Assembly (NCBI RefSeq): GCF_026210795.1
Contig: NC_089442.1
Location: 124,001-188,000 of the forward strand
Length of the DNA stretch: 64,000 nucleotides
Direction of reading: 5' to 3'
Source: Rhizophagus irregularis
Taxonomy: Eukaryota > Glomeromycota > Glomeromycetes > Glomerales > Glomeraceae
Part shown: one piece after another, positions 35,009-46,984 of the stretch
Position numbering within the stretch: position 1 is the stretch's first letter
How the letters are laid out: each line of letters starts with the position of its first letter
Position numbers and translations under genes: made by a program
The notes under the pieces: generated by a model
Told to the model about the DNA's origin: nothing
Databases searched by the model: none
Seen by the model: only the letters and a program-made list of their open reading frames with translations

Positions 35009-37950
35009 ATGTCTGCCTTATCTCAACACTTGTACCAAATACCATCCCATTTAATTTTAAATGATGACCAAAAAGAACAGCTTAAAACATTACCAGTAAA
35101 TTCATTTATACATATAAACTGGAAAAATGATTCTTAAAAAGATGCATTTCAATTTTTAAAATCTCATAATTTGTTGCTAAAGGATTTGGATCAGAATAGT
35201 AAGTGAAAAACACGATATAGTGATAAAAAAAAAGGGACTTTATATACTTCAATGTTTTTGTGGAAGTGATATGACATTAAAATCTTCTTCAACACGAAAA
35301 AATAGACAGATGTATACTTATGTTGGCTGTCTAGCATTTGCTAGAATTAAAAAAAATAAAGATAACAATTATATGGCATTGGATGGTTACTTGGAACATG
35401 TATTAACTCAAAACTACAACAACTACCACTACTTTATATTAATGAAATAGTTAAAACTATAGCAATTAATATGTTAAAAGCCCAAGTTCATCCAGTCGTA
35501 ATATTGGAAGATAATATGAAATTTATAGATTTAAACTTAGGAGGAAATGTTTTAATAGGCAATGAAAGATTTTTGTTAACCAGCCAAGATATTATCAATT
35601 TTAGAAATTCAATTACAAAAGACATTTGGGGTATAGATATTAGAAATAGTGTTGAAAAAAATATTCATCAAATTTTTGAAACTAACAATGATAAAATAAT
35701 TAAAAATTCTACAATTTTTTATAAACCTAAACAATCTAATCAAAATAGATTAATGTTAGTTTTAGCAACTCCAGAACAAAAAGAAATGGCATGGGAATAT
35801 AGTCATAATAAAATTATACATTTTGATAGAACTTTTGGATTTTCCAACAAAAAAGATCTTATTATTTGTTCTTTTGGTAATAAATCAAGATAATAAAGGA
35901 ATTCCAATAGGATACTTATTATTTTCTGCAGCTAGTGGAGCGCAAAAAGCAAGTAGTTCTTATAACTATTCAATTTTAAAAGAATTATTAAAGCAATACA
36001 AAGACAAATTATCCACTGAAAAAAATTGTGAATTTCTTCTAAAAGTAAGTAGTTTATCCTTCTTCACTATTTATAATATATATTTATAATATTAACTAAA
36101 TAAAATTAATTTAATTAAGTAGTTATTACAGATACTGATTATAAAAAACAACTAGCATTATTAGAGGTTTGGCCATATTTGCATCTTTTATTATATGTAT
36201 TTAATGTTGGAAAAACAAGATGAAACAAATGTTAGGTAGTTATGGTAGTTATGATATTATTTCTTATCGAAAAGATATGAAAGAATATTTAAATAATAAT
36301 ATTAAAAGGTATGTATTAATCAGTAGTGAATCAATAAGAATTTATTAAATATATTAATTATATTTTCTTAGGATTAAGATTGCACGAAATTATGAAGAAA
36401 TTGTGTATATTCTTTTTAATATGGAACAATATTTATTGGTATAAAAATATATCTTTTTAAAATTAAATGAATTATTTTTTATTTATATTTTCTTAAATAT
36501 AATTTATTTATTTTTTTAATAGAATATTTCACAATAACAACGCCAAAATAACGCAAATTCTAAAATATTATCTATTATTAATGGTGCTTTAGAATTTGTT
36601 AAATATTTTAATGAATATTGGATTAGAAATATAGAGCTTGGGTGGACGTATTATGGTAAATTAATTGCAGCAAATATTTTAAATGTATCTATTGATTCTA
36701 TACCAAATACTAATAACCATCTTGAGGCTTTTAATAATCAGTTAAAAACTCATCACTTAAACAGATTTCAAAATGAAGGCTATTTGTTAAGACTAGATGT
36801 TTTAAGTGTATTACTTATTAAAAGTATTACATCCAATCTTTTGTTACATATAGATCTTAGGAAAAAACTAGATGTGACATTAGATACTAGATTTATTCAA
36901 TATACTTCTGAGCCAAAAAAATCTGATCAAAATTTATGAAAAATAAATCAGTTAGCTTATTTTATACTAGATAAATTACGTGAGCAAAAAGCCAAGACCA
37001 TTATACAAGAAAAACAAATAATTAATGTAAAATATACGAAAGATTCACTATTATTATGGATTAAATCAAGTGAATCAAATCAGATTGGACAGAAAATTTA
37101 TACAGTAATCTTATTGCTTAACATTTATTGTTAATGTCTTGATTTCTTATCTAAAGGTGGTGCTTGCAAACACATTCGTGCTGCTATAATATGGATTAAT
37201 TGGCTACGATCACAACCTTTTTAAAATACATACTATCCTAATTTGCAATACAATCAATTACCATTAATTACTCTTCTATCACAAAAGAAAGCCTTTAATT
37301 CTTTAGATAAGAAACAAACCCAAGAATTATTATTATTTGAACAGGAGTTACAAGAAGTATATACAGGTGATTTAGAAGGTGAATTTATTTTATTATTATT
37401 ATACATTTTGTATTTAAAAATATTATTAATTTAATATTATATTTTAGATTCAATTTTGTCTAATAGTACGATTACAGATAATATAATTTCTATTGACAAA
37501 GATTCTCCAACTGAAACTATTATTCCTTCAACTGCAGTTGACACTACTATTCCTCTAACTGAAACAACCACTTCAACTAAGACTACTACTCCTCTTACTC
37601 CTCTTAATTTAAATATAAAACATTCAATAATATCTATTTGGAAGCAAGAATATATTAGCTCAATATCAAATCTTCTTGCTGATTTGAATGACTTAATTAC
37701 AGTTGAAAATAGCATGAATAGACTTACTTAAAATAGACCAGCTGAAATTGATCCTGATACAGAGAATGTAGCTAAAGAAATAACTACATTATTAAATAAT
37801 TTAAATAATTGTGAACAGTTGGAAGAGTATTACTTATAATGCCTAGCTGGAAAGAAAAAAATGAAACAAGAAATAAAAGAAAAATAAAAAGTACTGAAAA
37901 TTTATGTCCAATATCACCTTCTAAAAAACAACAACGTAAAGATTTTCATA
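35009..37950 (+). pseudogene. MULE transposase with SWIM finger, broken by stops
   Basis: A mutator-like transposase relic readable in several frames. The N-terminal part (35009-35450) contains LYILQCFCGSDMTLKSS. The catalytic region has HFDRTFGF (35820-35845) and YLLFSAASGAQKASSSYNYS. A second acidic motif follows (ITDTDYKKQLALLEVWPYLH at 36125-36190), then NHLEAFNNQLKTHHLNRF (36717-36775). A SWIM-type finger CLDFLSKGGACKHIRAAI lies at 37135-37190. A Thr/Ser-rich region and a basic end follow to about 37950. Stops interrupt it at 35136, 35205, 36222, 36940 and 37133, among others. Some gaps (for example 36080-36120) look like introns. It cannot produce a whole protein. Confidence 0.8.
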
Positions 37951-38194
37951 AAACATTTTAACATAATGAAGTCTTTGTCAAAATATATCAAAATACCATA
38001 TTATAGAATATTTTATCAATAAAAAAATATAGTAAATATAGTTTAAAAATAAATAAACTTTTTTTTTATTATAATTTTAAAAATTATAAACTTTTTTTTT
38101 AAAAATTTTAAGAAAAAAAAATTTTTTATGTGACAAAATCTGTAATCAAATTGTATCGAAAATAGTGTTCAGGGGACGTACCAAAAAAGAAAAA

Positions 38195-38514
38195 GGGCGC
38201 GGTTAAGCGGAATAGGATTGCAGTGGCACGAAAAATTTTGTATCAGTTCTCTTGATGGCATATAGCGGGAAAATATTTACCCATAGTGGTCCAGCTGTAA
38301 CAACAGTGTCGCTGTGATGTGGCAGGGCCAGTCTTCGCAGCTGTGTGGCATTCGTACCTCTTCGTTACCTTCGAAAGACACGAAGTTGATTACGACGGCG
38401 TTGAGCTGAAGACTTTGGCATTGGCAAATAAATATTTTACATGTGCCACATCGGGGAATCTGGAAAATTTTTGAGTACGCATTAAATCCGCTTTAACTCT
38501 CCCCAAAAGGAAAA
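38195..38514. mobile_element. Nested 320-bp insertion in the MULE right end
   Basis: Comparison with the left MULE end shows an extra segment between CCAAAAAAGAAAAA and AAAAGGAAAATCTGAT. The segment is richer in G+C than its surroundings and its ends are weak inverted repeats (GGGCGCGGTTAAGCGGA against GGGGAGAGTTAAAGCGGA). No coding frame. The family is not recognised; the A-rich flanks hide any target duplication. Confidence 0.55.
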
Positions 38515-38801
38515 TCTGATCACCAATCAAAATGATTTGCATTTGAGGGTGGTGTGGTAAGATGATCTCCCATTTTTCCGATTTTTATGAGAAACAAAAT
38601 TGCCTTTTTTGGAATGTGTAACGTTACTCTAGTATCTAAAAAAGGCAAGTTTGGCCGGAATTATAAAATTTGGCTGAAATTATGGATGTGACAAATAAGG
38701 GTGACAAATATGATTTTTCATACTAAAAAAATTCGTCCCTAGAATACATAGTAAAAACGGAAACAAGGAGGGTGTGACGCGGGGTGACAAATTATACATT
38801 A

Positions 38802-39051
38802 ATCTACCCCAGTATCGCCAGAAAATTTTTTCACCCCACGTGACTTTGGCCGGCATTATGAGATTTGGCTGGAATTAAGAAATTAACCATGTGTCGAATA
38901 ACGTGTGACGAATAGGATTTTAGACACCGAAAAAAATCTAAGTCCCCAGAATACTTATAAAAAATGAGAAAGTGGAGGGATTTGACACGGGTGACAAATT
39001 ATTTAGGGTCACGTGGGGGTGAAAAAATTTTCTGGCGATACTGGGGAAGAT
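38802..39051. mobile_element. 250-bp MITE with 10-bp target duplication
   Basis: Ends are ATCTACCCCAGTATCGCCAG and, reversed, ATCTTCCCCAGTATCGCCAG, continuing in near-perfect pairing through AAAATTTTTTCACCCC and CACGTGAC. The direct repeat TTATACATTA flanks it exactly (38792-38801 and 39052-39061), which fits the 8-10-bp duplications of MULEs. Its interior resembles the MULE sequence into which it inserted (38640-38790). Confidence 0.9.
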
Positions 39052-39107
39052 TTATACATTATTAAAAATCACGTGACACCGGCGATGAATCGCCTCCGGC
39101 AATTTTA

Positions 39108-39754
39108 TTAAGTTTTATTCAAATAATAAATAATTAACAATAATAAAATATCATTTTATTTAATATAGTTATTAATCACATGTTAAAAGTAAACAATATT
39201 CCCTTATCTTTACCATTATATTGAAAAAACTATTTATTTCTCAGTACATTATAGCGGTATGTAATAATTTTATTTTTCAATGTTATAATAAATTTACTTT
39301 GAATGAAATGAAATTCAAATAATAAATGTATAGTATGCTATGCCAACATATGTGATAATGTTGATTACGATTTTTTCGCAAAAATATTATAAATAAATAA
39401 GGAACTATTACATCAGTTTTTTGTTTGTCACGTACTTTCTCTTTACAAAAAATGGTTAACGCAAAATTTGAACAAAAAGAAAAACTATTAAACATTACAA
39501 AGTATTGGCATTCATTCGACAAAATACATTAAATAACAAGTGTTCTACATTATATTTTGACGAGTAATTTGATTTTACTACTGTACAGCAAAATATCCCA
39601 AATGTATTTAATATATTGTTATAAATAATGGACCGTTAGTTCATCATTTATAAAGTCTAAGTATTTAGAAATTAATGTATTTTTTGCTATAAAAATTTAC
39701 TAATGCTCCTTCGTTGAAAATAATCTTAAGAACTAAAGAAACAGGTGATGTCAA
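39108..39754. other. Spacer at the edge of the repeat compartment
   Basis: AT-rich. A 26-codon plus frame (from 39453) and its minus shadow are too short to support. No gene is recognised. Confidence 0.5.
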
Positions 39755-39840
39755 ACAGGGACGACAAATCACAAAATCGCAGATTTATTGCGTTGATGTT
39801 TACTGTACATGGAATAATCCAATCATAATTCATTAATACT
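39755..39840 (+). repeat. Left copy of a direct repeat flanking the P450 gene
   Basis: ACGACAAATCACAAAATCG, CAGATTTATTGCGTT and AATCCAATCATAATTCATTA return in the same order and orientation at 43535-43655, beyond the P450 gene, with extra bases inserted there. Confidence 0.65.
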
Positions 39841-39866
39841 GTCATGAGTAAGAAGACGCATTTAAA

Positions 39867-40150
39867 CTCACCGACGACAATCATTTCACCGACAAACGTA
39901 CCGATATATACAATAATTTTTAATTATTAAATATGTTTTTTTTTAAAAAAAAATAATTTATAATTATGTCTTTCGTATAAATAATTCTTTTTTTAATATT
40001 GCTCTAATTTATTTAATTTATTTTAGTTGTGATGAGCAAAAAACAATAGCTTTGCACTAACACTAAAATGAACTTTCTGTGGAATGATTGTCGGTGAAAC
40101 GTTTTCGGTGAGGTGACCCTATGTTTGTCGGTGAGGTGATTGTCGGTGAA
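39867..40150. mobile_element. Small MITE with CACCGACAA ends
   Basis: The left end is CTCACCGACGACAATCATTT with CACCGACAAAC. The right end, reversed, is TTCACCGACAATCACCTCACCGACAAAC, about 30 bp of pairing. Another inverted copy of the word lies inside (40085-40105). The interior is A/T-rich without a gene. No clear target duplication. Confidence 0.55.
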
Positions 40151-40834
40151 ATTAACCCAGTAAGCCAATCGGAATTCTTGAATAAGAGTATAGTGTAATC
40201 ACTTATGAATTGTATATTCGGCAACTGTTCGTACTTTTCTAATATCAAGGAGTAACATTTAAATTTGTTTTTGTTTGTAAATTCAAAAAACGGTTAGAAA
40301 TAAAAAAGAAAATATTAAAATTCGAAATTTATATTTTTTTAATTAATATTTATTTATTTTTTATTTTATTATTATTAATATTTTTTTTTAAAAAAAAAAT
40401 AACAAGTTTCATTGAGAATTTGATTTTAATATCGTGTAGTCAGTGCAGGTCTGTTTAATATTCACAATACGTATGTAAGACCTCGCAATGGTGGAAGAAG
40501 TTACATCGTTTACTTATATGTTATTTTAAAAATCCATTACATATATGACATTTTTAGGTCAATATTTTACTTTTAATGAGAAAAATAATTTCTTCTGAGA
40601 GATTTTTATTCAAGCGAATTATCATAATTTTGATGTAACGCGGATACCGAATAATTCAGGATTTCAGGCGCAAACGACGCAGCATACCTATAATTGTCTA
40701 AAAAAGAATGCACATGCTGTGTAAAGCAGTTCACCATTTCAAAAATAAAAAGTGCTTATTTTTGCTATAAATGATTTTTTTTTGTTTCTTTTTGTTTTTT
40801 TTTATTAAAACAGTATTTTCATATTTTCGTAAAG

Positions 40835-43042
40835 ATGGGAGTTATGTTAAATGATACTTATGTTCAACTTGCTTTTGGATCATTAATAATGTTGGTTTCA
40901 TATGTTTTACTGCGCCGAGTAAAATATTTAAAACTGGTAATCCCGATAAATCCGTTTATTTATAATAAACTATTGTATGCGTATGTAAAAACTATATAAA
41001 GTGAATTTATTATTTTTTTTAAATAAAAAATAAAATAAAAATATTTAGAAAGAACCTCCTCTCGTACCTTACAAATATCCAATTATTGGTCACACAAATG
41101 ATTTTTATAAAGATAACAAGAATTTTATTAAAAAATGTCATGCGGAGTACGGGGAAATCTTTTCATTATTTGTGTTTGGTAAAGTTATAACTTTTGTTGG
41201 TAAAGAACTTTCCTGTGAAATTCTCAAGAATCACAAAGATTTTAGTTTTATCGAAGCTAGCAGAGAGGTATTTTATAAAAATATTATATAAAAAATTTTA
41301 AAACATTTGAGCCCTCTCGTCTTCGTAAGAATGTAATAAAAAGAAAATTTTTTTTTTTAGAACTTTCCATTTGAAAATTTTTTGAATCGTCCAAACGAAT
41401 TCACTGATACATTTCCTAAAATGGTTCAAATAAATTTATCCGGGCAGATAAAATTATATACAGAACGAGTTCAGAGGCAACTAATTAAATCTATTGATGA
41501 AATGATTGGAAATGGTAAAGGTAAGATGAGTTGAACTAATTTGATTTAGTTATTCAATTTATTTGGTAAAGTTTTTGTTACCTACAACAGTTCGACTACC
41601 CAATTAATCCAAATTATATTAGTTTTAGAACCTCCTTTAAAATTCTTTCAATTTATCATTGCAAAACCGATTGCTGCTACTATGGTCGGTGAAGAGTTAT
41701 CTGATGATAAAGAATTGGTGAATTCGTTTGCTAATGTTACAACAGATTTTATTCCGTTCTTATCTATTTCACCTGTTTTGAACTTTATTCATCCTTATTT
41801 GCATCAGCAAGTAATGATGTAAGTATACAGTAAATCATATGGTTGATTTGGCCAGTTAACAAATTTTAATATCTAATATCATTTTCTTTTTATATTTAGA
41901 ATCGTGTTTAAATATTTAAACAATCCTTTTAAAATGCATAGAGAATTGATTAAAAAAAAGATTACACCCGTGATTGAAAAACGGTTACGTGAAATGAAAG
42001 AATCAGGCGATAATTACGTTTCTCCGGTAATTTTTTTATATTAACCATTTTAAAGCTGGAAAAAATGATTATTAAAGCATTTCCTTACTATAGATTGATA
42101 TTTTACAACGATATACTGAATTATTACATAAAGATTATACTGTTGATATTGATGTTGTAACTGATTATATGATTATCTCCATCTTTGCTTCTGTGCATAC
42201 AACTTCTAATTTTCTTACATTCTGTCTACATGGTATATTATATATTATATATATATATTGAAATGATTTTTTATAAATTTCATAAATTAACTTTATCTCT
42301 TTCTTTTTTTTAAAAAAAAAAAATAGAATTGGTAAATAATCCACAATTTCTTAAAGAAATATTAGAAGAACAAGAGCAGTTATATAAAAGTAATGAAAAA
42401 TCTTATTATTCTACCGAACAAATCGCTAGAATGGAGAAATTAGATAGTTTTATTAAAGAAACTCTGAGAGTAAATGTAAACAATGGTAAGCGTTATGTTC
42501 GTTATATTTCGTTATATTTAAAATCATATTAATTTTGATAATTTTTTATGATGACTATAATGACCCTTTTTTTTTAGTTGCATTGCAACATAAAACACTT
42601 TCTTCTTATTTTACATTTTCAAATGGATATCAAGTTCCAAAAGGTAACTTATTTTTATTCTTATTCTTAAAAAAATTTCAATAAACTAATTTACATTCTA
42701 ATAAAATGATTAAGGTCGACTTGTTAATATTTGTTCAGGAGAAATTCATTCAGATAAAGAATTACAAGGTCAATATGCTGATGAATTTAACGCGTTTCGA
42801 TACTTGAAAAAGAATTCACCAGCAACACGCGCCGACAAAGTTTCCTAACATTTGGTTTAGGGAAACATACGTGTCCGGGAAGACACTTTGCTGTTAACGA
42901 AATTAAACTTACATTACATTACTTATTATTAAAATATGATATTAAAAAGGCTAGTATTGAAAAGATTAAACCAAAAATTTATGGAGCTTTAAAATTTCCT
43001 AGTGATGAAGGATTAATATTTGAAAAGAGAGAGTTAAAATAG
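40835..43042 (+). CDS. Cytochrome P450, nine exons, apparent frame break
   Basis: A haem-thiolate monooxygenase, probably anchored in the ER by an N-terminal helix (residues about 11-26, [15 protein letters not shown]). Exons: 40835-40936, 41049-41267, 41361-41520, 41629-41818, 41900-42026, 42094-42232, 42327-42485, 42578-42643 and 42715-43042, with GT-AG joins and consistent phases. The proline hinge is [15 protein letters not shown]. The I-helix region reads [11 protein letters not shown]. The K-helix ExxR is in KETLR. The haem loop is [14 protein letters not shown], with the expected F-x-x-G-x-x-x-C-x-G. Between RADKVS and TFGLGKH the frame changes: the upstream frame meets a stop at about 42847 and one base is missing. 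This makes the gene non-functional unless it is a sequencing slip; all other parts are well kept. Substrate is unknown. Confidence 0.88.
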
Positions 43043-43925
43043 TTTTGGCACGTGACAGTCGTGACGTAACCTGAATGTTATTGGCGAAGTGGCAATTTTA
43101 TTTTACTCATTTTTACTCGTCAATAAATTTTTAAAACTTTTTTTTTCAGATTTTTCAAATTTTTCGATTTTACTTCATGTTTCCGATAACGATTAGTTTC
43201 CGATAACGATAACGGTTCAATACAGTATTATTAAAGTATGAATATTTAATTATATCTGAACGGATTAAAGTATTGCACGGTTCGTTATTTACATTTACCG
43301 TTATTGCATACTATGCATACTATGCCATCCCTTTATTGAATTTGCAGTTGAATAGAATTCGATACTACTAACTGAACGAAAATAATAAATATTAACGAAC
43401 TATGTATTATTTATGTCAAAAAAACGATATAGTAAGCCTTCAAAAGCAAATCAGCACCATATAACTCTATTATATCGTAACCAAGTGAATAAAGAAAAAG
43501 TATATTTAATAATATTTAAGCGTTCCGTTGGTACGACAAATCACACAAATCGTAGATTTTTACGTTAAAGTTTAGTATTAGACTATTAGTCTAAAATTCT
43601 TTGATCGCTGTACGTTAGTTAATGTTACTTAATCCAATCATAATTCATTAGTACTGTAAGTAATATCTGGTTAATCGAATAAATCCTTTACATCATAACC
43701 TTAAAAAGAAGGTTTAATGGATAAACAAATCTGCTTGACAAAAAAAAACTAGTAGAAACGGAGAAGCTTCTAAGGAGGGAGCTAAATAGTCAAATAGCCA
43801 ATGGCAACTAACTACTAACGATATATGTATTACAACACTAATTTAACTTTTGTAGTACAAAATAATTTAATATAAATACATGACTTTTCTAATTATAATT
43901 TATAATTAATTAATTAAAAAAAAAA
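43043..43925. repeat. Spacer holding the right copy of the P450-flanking repeat
   Basis: 43535-43655 repeats 39755-39840 in direct order. The rest is AT-rich; the 60 bases before 43926 are likely promoter of the next gene. Confidence 0.55.
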
Positions 43926-44996
43926 ATGCCACTTTTGTTATTTTTAATAAGACTTTATTATATTCTTATTACGATAATAATATTTATTTTTTCATTAATC
44001 GGATATCTTCGAAATTTAATCAAAGTATATGGAAAATTAGAAGATACAATATCAATATCCAATAAAACATGGATAAATTTATTATCAGTACCAAAATATT
44101 ATTTTAAATATTTTTATATTACAGGATTTTTATGGATAACAAGTATTATAATTGAAGTGATTTTATTAAAAAATAATTTTAATGGAATATTTTCAATATT
44201 TATTCATTTATTTGAAAATGATGATGATAATGATGATAAAGAAATTTATAAAGAATATTATGGAAAACAATCTTTAGAAGATTGTATTTTAGCTTTATTT
44301 ATGATGGAAATTCAAGTGATTCGTAGAGCTTTTGAATGTTTTTTTATAGAAAAACCTTCATTAAATTCTAAAATGCTTATAACTCATCATATTATTGGAA
44401 TCACTTATTATATTGCGACAGGATTAGCAGTGATTATCGAAGGACTTTGGAATTTAGGTGTCTTTAATAAAGGTAAAATTAATTTTCCGATTGTAATACA
44501 CGTACAATGAATGCATTGCATATTAAAATATTATATATTATTTTTTTTTTGTTTTTTTTTAGGCCAATTCACCTTTTTCCCGTCATTTTCCAATTTTTTA
44601 AAATGGAATACGATAGGCGCGGTAATATTTTTCATTTATGCGTCATATCATCAACATGTTTTGCACAGGCGTTTAGCTTCTCTTCGCCAAACGACGCCCA
44701 CACCAAAACCAACAACAACAACAGCAACTACTTCAACACTTACCAAAAGTTCAATTTATTTAATTCCAAAAGGAGATTGGTTTGATTATATTTCATCGGC
44801 TCATTATTTTGCGGAAATATTAATTTATTTTAGTTTTGTTATATTAACTAAAGGAATGAATTTAACAATTTGGTTAATATTAATTTGGACCATTATTGGT
44901 TTAGGTATAATGGCAAGAGAAAATGAATTTTGGGGAAGAGAAAGATTTGGAGAGAAATGGCCTAAAAGATGGATAATTATTCCGTTCGTACATTAA
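43926..44996 (+). CDS. DFG10: Polyprenol reductase (DFG10/SRD5A3 type)
   Basis: Belongs to the steroid 5-alpha-reductase fold and is expected to act in the ER membrane in converting polyprenol to dolichol, the lipid carrier of N-glycan assembly. Two exons: 43926-44472 and 44563-44996 (phase 1), 326 residues. It is strongly hydrophobic with about six membrane segments, starting with residues 2-27. RRAFECFFIEKPS lies near residue 140, then HHIIGITYYIATGL. The C-terminal domain carries PKGDWFDYISSAHYFAEILI, the family's cofactor and substrate signature, and ends GEKWPKRWIIIPFVH. A low-complexity Thr/Pro insert (TPTPKPTTTTATTSTL) precedes it. The start is the first Met after the stop-rich leader. 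It is convergent with the next gene, 167 bp apart. A related 5-alpha-reductase-type enzyme is the main alternative. Confidence 0.8.
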
Positions 44997-45163
44997 AAAA
45001 AAAAAAAAAAAAAGGCGCAGTTTTCACGTGATAAAATAAAAAAGAAAAATTGTTTTAAAGTTTTAAAAGTTTTTAAAAAAAAAAATTTTTTTTTTTGATT
45101 TTTCGAAAAGGATTAACAACTTAAACAGTTAATAAAAAATTTATTAAACTTTTTTTTTTCTTT

Positions 45164-46309
45164 TTAAAAAAATTTTGCTACAAATATGTGATGAATAGGT
45201 TTATAAAAATCGGAATCAATTCTAGATTTAGAATGTTTAATAATAGATTTACGATTACCAGTATTATAAGCGAAATTTTCAAGTAAATTGATGACATCAT
45301 TTTTATCATCAATGATGATATAAAATCTTAAATCAGATAAAGTAATTGGAGAATTTTGAATAAAAAATTTTATCCCTTCGTAAGAAAAATTAAAAATTTG
45401 AGGAAAATGAAATTTTTTAAGATTTTTTGGTAATATACTTGAAATAGTTTTAATAACTTGATTAGGGTTTAAAAAATTATTATCATGATAATCATAAAAT
45501 TCATGACCTATCCAATCATATTTTTCCCAAATAGAAATTTCTTCTAATAATTTACAATTTTCAATTATAGGTATAATTTTTTCAAAAGTTTCTTCTACTA
45601 ATACAATTTCTAAAATTTTTAATTGAAAACAATTAAAAGAAATAAAAGGGATAATATCAGGATATTTAAAAAAATCTATTAAACTTAGGGTAATTTTTTC
45701 TAATTTTGAATCTTGTCCTATAAAAGATAAAAAATATTTTTGAGATAATTGAGATTTTGAAATATATAAAGATTTTAAAGATTTAAAATTATTAATAATA
45801 TAGGATGAATGTTCAATATAATCCAAAAAATATGAAGGAGAATAAGAAGAAGTAGGACTTTTATCACCTCTATCATTTCTATTAATATTATTATTATTAA
45901 TATTATTATAATTATTATTTAAAAAGGAACAATCTTTAATTTTTAAAGAAATTAAATTTGAACATTTTGAAAGTTCATCCAAAAGAATAGTTTGAGTAAA
46001 TTTACAATCAACCAATTCAACTTCTTTTAAAGTATGATATTGTGAAGGTATAGATAAAGCAATTTTATAAGAATCATGATTATAAAAAAGTTCCAATTTA
46101 AGTTTTTGTAAATTTTTTTGAGAATTAATTAAATTTATCCAATGAGAAATATTTTGATCATTTTGAGGTTTTTTTATTTCAAGATTTAAAATATTTTTGG
46201 AATAATTACTTAATTCCATTATAATATGATTAAAATCATGACCATTATTATCACAAATAAAAGATTGTAATGATGAGAATAACATTGGTTGAAAGTATTG
46301 GTGATGCTT

Positions 46310-46340
<31 letters not shown>

Positions 46341-46984
46341 AATAATAATAGTTGTTGTTGTTGTAAAACTTGTTGTTGGTGTTGTTGTAATACTTGTTGT
46401 TGTTGTTGTTGAGAAGGTAAAATAATATAATTTGATGGAAGCCATTTACAATTACAAGTAACAGATGGTGCAGATAAATTAAAATGAAAAATTCTTGTAC
46501 CATTTTTCATTAATAATTTAATAAGTTCATTAATTATAGGTAAAACTTTACCTAACATGAAATTTTTTGATGGATGAAAAATTGAACAATCTTTTTCATT
46601 AGAATGAGATAAAACTTTATAAGATAATTCTTTTTTTAATAAATTTATAAGAGAATCATATAAAGTAATATAAATAAGTTCTTGTAAAAATGATAAATAA
46701 TTATAAGTAGGAGGTTTTAAATTATTGATTTGAAAGATTTCTTTTAAATCATTTAAATCATGTTCTTTTAAAAATTCTTTTGATAAAAATTGTAAATAAA
46801 CTTTAATGATTTTATGTTGTGATGTTGAATAACAAAAACGAAATGGATTTTTCCATAAGAATGGTATTACAATATTACACCAACTTTTTGATACTAAAGA
46901 ACATTTAAAAAGGGTTTTAGGATTTTCTTTATGATATGAAATAATATTTTCTAATAATTCCGGAATAAATATTGTAATGGTCAT
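45164..46984 (-). CDS. F-box protein with polyglutamine tract
   Basis: A single-exon gene of 606 residues. Residues about 5-50 form an F-box (IPELLENIISY, LFKCSLVSKSWCNIVIPFLW), which would bind Skp1 in an SCF ubiquitin ligase. The rest resembles the leucine-rich-repeat-like target-binding region common in the large F-box families of Rhizophagus: LKEVELVDCKF, LISLKIKDCSF, LKSLYISKSQL, LEKITLSLIDF, LKILEIVLVEE and LLEEISIWEKY. A glutamine/leucine run (residues about 190-229, CAA codons) and an Asn run (about 362-375) interrupt it. The start codon is the first Met, directly before the F-box. Target is unknown. The family is known for expansion and presence-absence variation between isolates. 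Confidence 0.85.
46298..46413 (-). repeat. CAA/TTG trinucleotide run inside the F-box gene
   Basis: Imperfect (TTG)n on the plus strand with TAA interruptions, read as Gln with Leu on the coding strand. Likely length-variable between isolates. Confidence 0.9.

Larger units (their letters stand above)
34745..39107 (+). mobile_element. MULE-type DNA transposon with two nested insertions
   Basis: Left end 34745-34970 and right end 38130-39107 are inverted relatives. Outer words are GGCGATGATCATCACC...GTGTCATGTAATTTTT on the left and GTCACGTGATTTTT...CACCGGCGAT on the right when reversed. Inner words include CAGATCATTTTGATC, AGATCATCTTA(T/C)CACACCACC, AGATTTTCCTTTT and GATACAATTTGATTA. The right end is longer because of insertions at 38195-38514 and 38802-39051. 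The element encloses a dead MULE transposase. Confidence 0.7.

Noticed and set aside
37437-37715. Minus frame rich in Val/Ser
   Set aside because: Antisense of the Thr/Ser-rich tail of the MULE transposase relic.
39453-39533. 26-codon plus frame starting MVNAKFEQKEK
   Set aside because: Too short, no neighbours or splice partners to support it.
46219-46503. Asn- and Thr-rich minus frames
   Set aside because: Alternative frames of the trinucleotide run in the F-box gene.
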